64,000 nt of DNA from Halichoerus grypus (Eukaryota > Chordata > Mammalia > Carnivora > Phocidae), in the NCBI RefSeq assembly GCF_964656455.1, contig NC_135726.1:22579168-22643167 (forward strand), read 5' to 3'. Positions 56,505-64,000 of this stretch are shown in pieces. The position numbers and the translations under genes were made by a program. The notes below the pieces were generated by a model, which searched no databases, was not told the DNA's origin, and was given only the letters and a program-made list of their open reading frames with translations. Each line of letters starts with the position of its first letter. The stretch's first letter is position 1.

Positions 56505-56680
56505 GAAGTACTTTACGTACATTATGTCATTTAGGTCCTACAAACCATGTTTAGGTAAATCAATCATTACCCCTGTGTAGAGAATGGAAAACAGCAACAG
56601 AGATGTTAGGTAAATTTTCCAAGGTCTCACAGTTAAGAAGGAATTCTAGCACAGATATTCATGTCTAAGCCAGCTTTCCT
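56505..56680 (-). repeat. MIR, reverse
   Basis: 'acgtacattatgtcatttag' and 'ttttccaaggtctcacagtt' then 'aagaaggaattc' match reversed MIR. Confidence 0.75.
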
Positions 56681-56689
56681 ATATTTATG

Positions 56690-57055
56690 ATTTCATTCAT
56701 CATTGCATATCTCCAGAAGTGGATGATAATGTATATCGATACCCTGGGCTTTGCAAATACCTCATTGATGAGAGATTTCCAGTTACTGTCATATGTTTAT
56801 AACTCAGCTCTTCTTGTATTTGATAAAAATATGTGTAAAACTACTGAAGAATAAATTACATATGGTCATATATACATAAAGTTACAAATGCATATATCTT
56901 CAAACATATGGTGATATAATATGCGTATATTTATACATAAGAATTAGCTATTTTGTAAAATGACTAAATTCCTGTCACAGCACAGTACTTGTTCTTTTGG
57001 TGAATCTTATTGTTGCTTTTTAGCAAAGGAATGAAAGAGCAACTGCAGTTATTAG
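56690..57055. other. Unassigned AT-rich DNA
   Basis: No feature recognised. Confidence 0.4.
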
Positions 57056-57072
57056 AAAAGAAGCCTATTACT

Positions 57073-57275
57073 GGGACACCTGGGTGGCTCAGTTGGTTAA
57101 CCGACTGCCTTCGGCTCAGGTCTGATCCTGGAGTCCCGGGATCGAGTCCCGCATCGGGCTCCCTGCTCAGTGGGGAGTCTGCTTCTCCCTCTGACCCTCC
57201 CCTCTCTCATGTGCGCGCGCTCTCTCTCTCATTCTCTCTCTCTCAAATAAATAAAATCTTAAAAAAAAAAAAAAA
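57073..57275 (+). mobile_element. CAN-SINE, full length
   Basis: Perfect 17-bp duplication 'aaaagaagcctattact' at 57056-57072 and 57276-57292. Head 'gggacacctgggtggctcag'. It has landed next to an older MIR. Confidence 0.97.
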
Positions 57276-57292
57276 AAAAGAAGCCTATTACT

Positions 57293-57430
57293 AACATTTA
57301 TTGAGGGTTTCCTATGTGCCTGGGTCTTTGAACATTTATTTGGTTTCATCCTCCCTGCAAGTCTTACAGAATTAACACTTCACAGATAAGAAAATGGATT
57401 CCTGGAGAAATTAAGTCACAAGTATCTGTA
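57293..57430 (-). repeat. MIR, reverse
   Basis: 'atttattgagggtttcctat' then 'gtgcctgggtctt', and 'acttcacagataagaaaatg', match reversed MIR 3' half. Confidence 0.7.
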
Positions 57431-57685
57431 TCAGAGAACTTGACTGATATTTGCAGAATCTCCCAAGAGATCCAAAGTAAGGAGATGAAGGAAGTTAGTC
57501 CCTAACAGAAGTGAGCTGGTCAGAGACTTCCAACACCCCCGAAGAACTGTCTTCTGACATCTTCCCTGAAGAGGGCAGAACAGACTCCAGAATTACAAGG
57601 GAGCTCTCCACTAAGTAAACAACCCATCAGAGTTGTTAAGACATCAGTAGTCATAAGCCTGGTAGAGGGTGCAATTTCAGGACCT
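57431..57685. other. Unassigned DNA
   Basis: No feature recognised. Confidence 0.4.
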
Positions 57686-57689
57686 TTAG

Positions 57690-57905
57690 GTTACTGACTA
57701 CCAAACTTCGTGGTACATAGGCATCAACGAAGAGGCTTATTAGAAAATATTTGTCCCCTGAGCACCCACTCTCAGAAATTCTGATTCAGTGAGTTTTGCT
57801 AGTATCCAGGAATTAATATACTTTATGAATTCGCCCCAGTCATTACTGGGGTAGTTAGCCCAATTCTAATTCATATTGCCAATATAGTACATTTTGAGAA
57901 ACATA
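57690..57905 (-). repeat. hAT-type MITE (MER20-like)
   Basis: 'actaccaaacttcgtggtac', 'cagaaattctgattcagtga' and 'agtacattttgagaaacata' follow a hAT-Charlie MITE layout; old. Confidence 0.5.
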
Positions 57906-57914
57906 TATTTGTAT

Positions 57915-58085
57915 TAGTGGTTCTTTACACTGGCTGCCTATTAGAATCAACTGAAGAGTTTTTTTGTTTTTTTTTTTTGTTTTTTTTTTTTAACTATCAT
58001 TGGTGTGGCCCATACCCAGATTCTCAGTTAATTGGTCTAGGATGACGCTTAGGAATTAGGCTATTTTTAAAGCTCCCTAAATGTT
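57915..58085 (+). repeat. Second hAT-type MITE with T-run expansion
   Basis: 'gtggttctttacactggctg' then 'cctattagaatcaactgaag', and after a T/G tract (57959-57991) 'ggcccatacccagattctca'. Lies end to end with the previous MITE. Confidence 0.55.
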
Positions 58086-58414
58086 TCTAATGGTTATCCA
58101 AGAAGCGGGAGCTGACAGTGGTTTACCGGATACAGTGCAGTGGAGTCAGAAAGATCTCACAGACCAGACTGATTCTCCCAAAGCAGGCAACCCAATTAAA
58201 ACGCTGTCACTGAAGATTATTTCCTCCCAATTCTCCAACATCAAAAATCTGATCCTGTTATACTTAAAAATATCAATTTAAAGCTCTTACAATGCAAAAT
58301 GTTACAGATATATAGGGAAGTTTGTTTTTTACTAAAAGGGAACTTGGTGAAAAGGGGCTTCAAACAAAGTGAAATTGTCCAGAGGAGATCATCACAGAAA
58401 ATCACAGAAAAAGA
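58086..58414. other. Unassigned DNA
   Basis: No feature recognised. Confidence 0.4.
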
Positions 58415-58815
58415 GAAGAATTTGTGACATTTGGAGAGGTCCTACAATGCGCCAGGTTCTATGCTAAACTGTTAATATACATCACATTATTTAATCTTTA
58501 CAGTAATACTATGATATGTATATCGTTATTGAATACATTTTTTAAAAGATTTATTTATTTTAGAGATAGAGGATTAGTGGAAGGAGGAGCAGAGGGAGAG
58601 GGAGAGAAGCAGACTGCCTGATGAGCACAGAGCCCAAAGTGGGGCTCGATCCCACAATCCTGAGACCAGGACCGGTGCCTAAATCAGGAGTTGGATGCTC
58701 AACTGACTGAGCCACCCAGGTTCCCCTATTGAATACATTTTTATAGCTAAGAAAACTGACCAAATTTGCAGAGAATATGAAATGACCCAATGGGACTAGA
58801 ACTCAAGTCTCATGA
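58415..58815 (-). repeat. MIR, reverse, split by a SINE
   Basis: Left part 'cctacaatgcgccaggttct' and 'tatttaatctttacagtaat'. Right part 'ttatagctaagaaaactgac' and 'gactagaactcaagtctcat'. The SINE at 58543-58727 sits between. Confidence 0.8.
58543..58727 (-). mobile_element. CAN-SINE, older variant, reverse
   Basis: Perfect 15-bp duplication 'attgaatacattttt' at 58528-58542 and 58728-58742. Head decayed ('gccacccaggttccc'). Confidence 0.95.
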
Positions 58816-59129
58816 CATCAGATCAATGGTCTTCCTATTGTAAGACACTATTATTACTGCACACTATTCCCAGATAAATGTGTAGGACGTTTTCACAGGA
58901 AAAAAAGAGAGAGAGAGAGAGAGTTTGGCTCTGAAGTTCACAGGAATCAAAGTGACAGGAAAGAACTGATCATGGAGATGTGAATGCCATGAAACAAGAC
59001 CCTTGTCGCCCAAATGGGAAACCCTTCTCCTCGACCCTAACCTCCTGGGAAGAACCAATCCCACTGGAGTCCAGATTCCAGCAGGACATGTCAGAGATGT
59101 GTGGGTATCCTGATCCTTGCTTTATGTTT
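58816..59129 (+). other. Unassigned DNA with (GA)n
   Basis: A (GA)n run at 58906-58923. Otherwise nothing recognised. Confidence 0.45.
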
Positions 59130-59260
59130 GTTCTACATTCATTTGTTGCTTTGCTGCAGCTTAAGTGTGCCGAATATTATACTCAGTACTGAGAACATAC
59201 AGTGCAATCGCTACCCTTATAATCACCTACATAACCAAGAGGAATTGACAAATACGTTAA
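59130..59260 (-). repeat. L2-like fragment
   Basis: 'actcagtactgagaacatac' then 'agtgcaatcgctacccttat' resembles reversed L2 3' region. Confidence 0.4.
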
Positions 59261-60645
59261 AGCAATGAAGTGTTTATATTAAGAGTAAAATAATTTTTGC
59301 TCCGCGGGGGATGACAAAATCAGAGTGTAGAAGGAAAGAAGGAAGGAGAAAACAAAGGCAGCAAAGAGAGAGAGAGAGAGAGAGAGAAATTGATTACAGA
59401 AATATAAAAGAGCTCTATGGGCAAAAACCCAGAACACTGAAAACAGATGCCTGAAATATTACACTTCCACAGAGAATCCCCCCATGATTTCCTCTTGACT
59501 TTTTGTCCTGAAAAGATAAAGAACCAATAGCTTATTAAGCCTTACTGATGACATATAGTGAACCTTCCCTTCTTCATACATCCACTCAATCCTTCAGAAA
59601 ATTCCCAATGGGTAAGGAGTGCTTTTTAAACCACCTATTTTCCTCTGAGTGCTATTATCACGGGCCAATTTCTTTGAAAGTGTTTCCTAAAAAACATGAT
59701 CTACTGACTGATAGGGACCTGCCGGTCAATAACAGAAGTCGTGTGGCAGCTATTGACCAGGACTGCAAGTACACAATGCATATGCACCTGATTTTCTCTT
59801 CTAGTCTAAATGTTATTTTTGGAAAATAACAAAATGTATTTATACAGACTCCCCCCCACCCCCCGATCAGTTAAGTAGCTCTCTTCTTCCATTCCAGGAA
59901 AATATTTTACTGGTTATTCCTCTTAGGCTGGGTATTGAAAGAGATAGGAAAAGTAGAAATTCTATTCTCCTTTAATCCATCCCAAGACCTCTGCCATGGG
60001 GCACAAAGCCCCAAAGTGTTTGCTATTCAGCTGTGTATGGTTCAGCAAATCTACTCAGAAAACATACATCTCTTTGTACATCTTCTATTTCACTATATTT
60101 TCATTTTGATTGATTTTTATATTTCTTTCTGAACTTTATAACTTGGAGATAAAACAAGCTTGGCACTGACCACTTGATATTAAAGAATGTACTGAACACC
60201 TACTCTTAACAGAAAATTGGATCCGTGATGTGACTATTTCTATTTAATGTCAGGTAGTCACAACTTGTTAAGACCTGCTTTTCTTAAAGCTCTGAAATTG
60301 CACTTATAATGAAAATGCATTTTCAGTGTTTGGTGTATGCTTACAGCAGGACTTCATCTGTAAATTACCTATAATTTTCTTTTACTAGGCTGGTTCCTAA
60401 TATAAAGTCCTGATACTGCAGTATAGTTTACTTGAATTTATATCGATATGAATTAATAGAAAAAGTAACAGTGACTGAATGATGTCTGTAGTGTAGCCAA
60501 CAGACATTTGACCAATGTCAAATACCTGGCTTTGATATTGATAAGTTACATTAGATGTTACCATGGGGGAAGCTGAGGGAAGGGTACATGGAACTCTTTG
60601 TCCTAGTTGAGCAAATTTCTGTGAATCTATAAAAGGAGGAAACGG
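59261..60645. other. Unassigned DNA with (GA)n
   Basis: (GA)n at 59364-59388 and a C-rich run near 59850. The 93-codon frame at 59548-59829 has no recognisable domain. Confidence 0.4.
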
Positions 60646-60649
60646 AGTC

Positions 60650-60865
60650 CTACAGAGTAACAGATACAGACTTTGAAAAAATTAAATTTGGGTTCCTGGC
60701 TCCATCACTTAAGAGCTGATTTGGGGATAAGTATTTGATCTCTCAAAGCCTCATTTTATTCATCTCTAAAATGATAGCCATAGTCTCGGTTGTAAAATTA
60801 AATAAGAAAATTTCTCCAATGACCTCGCCTGGAGAAGCTGCTAAAAATGGGATTGACCCATGAGT
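60650..60865 (+). repeat. MIR, plus
   Basis: 'gggttcctggctccatcact' followed by 'taagagctgatttgg', then 'gcctcattttattcatctct', matches MIR. Confidence 0.75.
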
Positions 60866-61539
60866 GATACAAGATAAAATCAACAACAAAAACAACAAAA
60901 TTTGTGCTGAATTTCTTATATTTAAGTGTTTATCTGTACTAGGCACTCTGGGCCTTAGGCCAACAATGTGTTTTAAGTAACCTGACCCTTAAGTCCTTCT
61001 ATATCTCTGAAGTCCCTACCCATCTGTGTCCCTGTCCTATGGCTTCAAGGTGATTGGAGGATATATGACTAATGGCAGGAAGAGGAATTTAATCTTTCTT
61101 GGCTTTCTCTCTTCATGATAATACCTCCCTATTGACCACAGGGTCAAGACCCAGACATGTTGGCTAAATAGATTACCACTCCAAGGCCCTCTGGTATTGC
61201 TCCTTTGAATGCCCTTTTTTACAATTAAAGCAGATAATCCATTGTAATTAAAGTAAACAATCCATTGTATCATCTTTTGGAATGAAAGTGAGCACTGTAA
61301 CTTCATAATCCTGAAGAGCTAAGAAGCCACATTTTTTTTTTCCTTGTAATGGTAGAATACAGCATCATCAAACATGAGTTGGAGAGGACATTGAAGCTTC
61401 CTGTTTTGGGGTTCTTTTTTTAAAAATTTATTTGTTTCTTATCTGATATTGAATATGCCAGTGCATTCCTAAAGAGTATCATCATTATAGACAGATTTGT
61501 CTGAAAAGTACTTCCGAAGCTGTATTACATGCTAACAAG
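60866..61539. other. Unassigned DNA
   Basis: No feature recognised. Confidence 0.4.
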
Positions 61540-62070
61540 GAACACCAGCTACAGTAAATGGTCTAACATCTATCCTATAAATTACATTTTTAAAGATTTT
61601 ATGTACAATGCAAACATGTATAGCATCTTTAATTTCCTTTTTAAAGAAGTCATCGCTCGTGGAAGATGGATCCCTGCTCTTCATTGTCACAATGGACTTT
61701 TATGTCTCTGTGTAGAATTTCCATGTCACTGTTTTCATCTTATCAAATCCTCAGTGAAGTGTTCACAATCAGCTGTGGACCAGTGGTTGAAAGTTGAAAT
61801 TGATGTTACTCCAAGATGCATATGTTCTTGTCAGTTATGCGGAGATCAATTCTAAATGCATATTTTTGGCCTTGATTTCCGTAAATGTTCTACACACATT
61901 GACAGCTATCTTCCGAAGTTTTAACTGTGAGGAATGTTGATGAATAAAATGATGGCTCCCACACGAACAAAAGAATGCTGATGACATAATGTACGACCTG
62001 ATGAATACTTGTGATCTTCTCAGAGTACTAGTAGAAAGGCCGAGATTCCTGGAAAAAAGACTATCAGGCA
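61540..62070. promoter_or_regulatory. Candidate conserved non-coding element
   Basis: Repeat-free sequence with ATGCAT and ATGCATAT motifs and balanced composition. The 108-codon plus-strand frame overlapping it (61529-61855) has several Cys but no known fold. Both a regulatory element and a decayed single-copy sequence are possible. Confidence 0.25.
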
Positions 62071-62219
62071 CAAGAGGTTGGTGCAAAAGTCTTATACAGT
62101 GATAAAGGAAAAAAAAAACAAATCTCCTTCTCTGATAACTAACAACTTTGACAATATAAGAGAATCACATTTTCAAGACTGTGCATAACTTTGACTTCTT
62201 TTGCATGAAGCAGACTAAA

Positions 62220-62350
62220 TCACTAAGACATGGAAGTCTACACTTTTACACCTATTTCCTGACTGGTCTCAAATAAGTTATTTATCACCTAAGTCCACAA
62301 TTTCATCTGTAAAATGAAGGAAATTAAAAAAGCTTTGCCAACTTTTGTGT
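62220..62350 (+). repeat. MIR-like fragment
   Basis: 'tcctgactggtctcaaataa' and 'acaatttcatctgtaaaatg' resemble the MIR core. Confidence 0.5.
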
Positions 62351-62755
62351 GGATGAAATGATGCCATTTCAAAACTGTTCCATTTATAGTATAAGCGAAG
62401 CTACAATACTTTTTTCCCAAAATTATATTGAATTAGCTACCTGCTAAATTGATAAGAATATAGTGTCATTATCTTTCCTCTATCATCCCTTGTCTTTAGA
62501 GCCTGAGGATCATATGAGAACTTGAAGGGCCTTCAAGAGTTCACATATCAGACAGGTTCCTATCTAAAGCTGTGTGGGTGGAGAGGAAAGATTCTGGGGC
62601 TATCAGCAAGTTTCTGTTGATGTTGTTTTTACTCCTCCATGCCACATGGTGTGCTGTTGTATATAGTCAACTGCCATGGCTTGTCTAAGCAATGACGGAG
62701 GCCCTATGACCCAGATCCTGGGAAAATGTCTTGGAACTGGTGGGAATTGATTCTG
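62351..62755. other. Unassigned DNA
   Basis: No feature recognised. Confidence 0.4.
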
Positions 62756-62772
62756 CAGGTAACGACCTTTTT

Positions 62773-62961
62773 TTTTTTTCTTTTTTAAGATTTTATTTAT
62801 TTATCCATGAGAGACAGAGAGAGAGAGAGAAAGGCAGAGGGAGAGGGAGAAGCAGGCTCCCCGCAGAGCAGGGAGCCCGATGAGGGACTCAATCCCAGGA
62901 CCCTGGGATCACGACCTGAGCTGAAGGCAGACGCTTAACCAACTGAGCCACCCAGGCGCTC
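62773..62961 (-). mobile_element. CAN-SINE, reverse, full length
   Basis: Poly-T start and head 'aactgagccacccaggcgct'. Duplication 'caggtaac' at 62757-62764 and 62962-62969, with partial similarity beyond. Confidence 0.95.
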
Positions 62962-62969
62962 CAGGTAAC

Positions 62970-63540
62970 ACCATTTTATCAGTGTTTTCTTTGAATTAGC
63001 ATGCCTCTCACCTCCACAGTTGGAGTGTCTTTCAAGCTCCCCTCTCCCAGGCCAGTGGTTTTATGTCCAGGTTGGCATGGCTATCTATCCTGGGTGACTC
63101 CATAATCATATTTGTATCCATAATTAACATCCATATTTCCAGACACAGGGAGTCCTTCTCCAAATGTCAGTTTCTATTTTCCTCCTTCTTCCCCTTCCCC
63201 TTCTCCTCCTCCTCCTCCTTCTCCTTCTTCTTCGCTCTCTAGAAACACAAATGCTTTCCTCCATAGCAATAGAGCTTTCAAGCTTCTTTTGGGCCCTGGA
63301 ACTCAGAAACACAATAGTATAGTTGGATTACAAAAATCACAACTGTAACTTAATTTAAGAGGTTGAGCTTAAACATCTGAGAAACAATTTTAAGATCCCT
63401 ATAGTGATAACCTATTCTAAATTTAAAATTAGAAATTTTAAAATTTAAAAGGAAAGACTTATTTAAAATACCAACCATACTACCTTGCCTTCCTTTCTTA
63501 TGGTAACTAATTATAAGCTCATAGAAAAAGATTTAGAAGG
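62970..63540. other. Unassigned DNA with CT-rich tract
   Basis: A (CTC/CTT)n pyrimidine tract at about 63174-63236 creates an Arg-rich frame on the minus strand. AT-rich palindrome-like text at 63418-63452. Confidence 0.5.
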
Positions 63541-64000
63541 TATGATGGTTGATTTTATGTGTCAACTTGGCTGGGCCACAGTGCCCAGATATTAGGTCGA
63601 ACATTATTCTGGATGCTTCTGTGAGAGGTTTTTTTGTTTTTGTTTTTAATGAGATTAACATTTAAATTAGTAGACATCGAATTAGGCAGATTGCCCTCAT
63701 AATGTGGATGAGCCTCATCCAATCAGTGGAGGCCTTAATAGAACAAAGACTTACCTCTGCTGAACAAGAAGGAATTCTGGGTGGCTCCGTCGTTGAGTGT
63801 CTGCCGTTGGCTCAGGTCATGGTCCCCGGGTCCTGGGATCGAGCCCCGCATCGGGCTCCCTGCTCCGCGGGAAGCCTGCTTCTCCTACTCCCCCTGCTTG
63901 TGTTGGTTCTCTCTCTGTGTCTCTCTCTCTGTCAAATAAAAAAAAAAAGAAAAAAAGAAGGAATTATGCCGGCAGACTGCCTTTGGATGCAAACCGCAAC
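63541..64000 (+). mobile_element. MLT2-type ERVL LTR, split by a SINE and cut by the window end
   Basis: 'gttgattttatgtgtcaact', 'cccagatattaggtcgaaca', 'cctcatccaatcagtggagg' and, after the SINE, 'gccggcagactgcctttgga' follow an MLT2B-like LTR in order. Confidence 0.75.
63777..63954 (+). mobile_element. CAN-SINE, slightly 5'-truncated
   Basis: Starts 'ctgggtggctccgtcgttga'. Duplication 'aagaaggaatt' at 63766-63776 and 63955-63965, made from the LTR. Confidence 0.95.

Overview
The window looks like non-coding carnivoran DNA, most likely from an arctoid caniform (bear, seal or musteloid relative). The evidence is about 20 tRNA-Lys-derived CAN-SINEs with the 'cgcctgggtggctcagt' head, a CT-rich body and a TTTATTTATT/AAATAAATAA tail. 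Their body sequence (for example 'gatcgagccccgcatcgggc') differs from the dog SINEC_Cf type, and one L1 has the caniform-type 5' UTR. No cellular protein-coding gene, exon series, CRISPR array or prokaryotic feature is supported. The longest ORFs fall in L1 or are chance frames in AT-rich DNA. The stretch is intergenic or deeply intronic. Family names below come from recognising consensus sequence by eye, not from a search.

Layout. 0-6 kb: mostly unassigned DNA with one SINE, a MER5A, an L2 and MIR scraps. 6.2-14 kb: an old endogenous-retrovirus graveyard. It holds two LTRs of one family in opposite orientation, each next to a remnant of a tRNA-Leu-like primer-binding site, with a decayed ERVL-like internal region, a MaLR LTR and a further LTR-like end between them. 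14.4-17.1 kb: a HAL1-like LINE relic cut up by SINEs. 17-31 kb: unassigned DNA with SINEs, MIR/L2, microsatellites, a truncated L1 3' end, a 33-35 nt retrocopy of the 5' half of tRNA-Cys(GCA), and an old L1 ORF2 piece. 32-35 kb and 42.9-43.2 kb: repeat-free stretches that are candidate conserved non-coding elements. 38.4-38.8, 44.8-45.2 and 45.6-46.0 kb: three SINE-inside-SINE nests. 50.27-54.40 kb: a 4.1-kb L1 with 5' UTR, broken ORF1, an ORF2 missing its endonuclease and reverse-transcriptase part, and a 3' UTR. 54.70-54.90 kb: a small internal L1 fragment between 32-bp perfect direct repeats. 55-64 kb: MaLR/ERVL LTRs, hAT relics, MIRs and more SINEs.

No multi-gene system was found. The most unusual items are the tailless tRNA-half retrocopy near 27.75 kb, the tail-less L1 fragment near 54.8 kb, and the repeated use of TT|AAGA targets by the SINE insertions. 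The conserved-element candidates rest only on lack of recognised repeats and on motif texture, and need a multi-species alignment.
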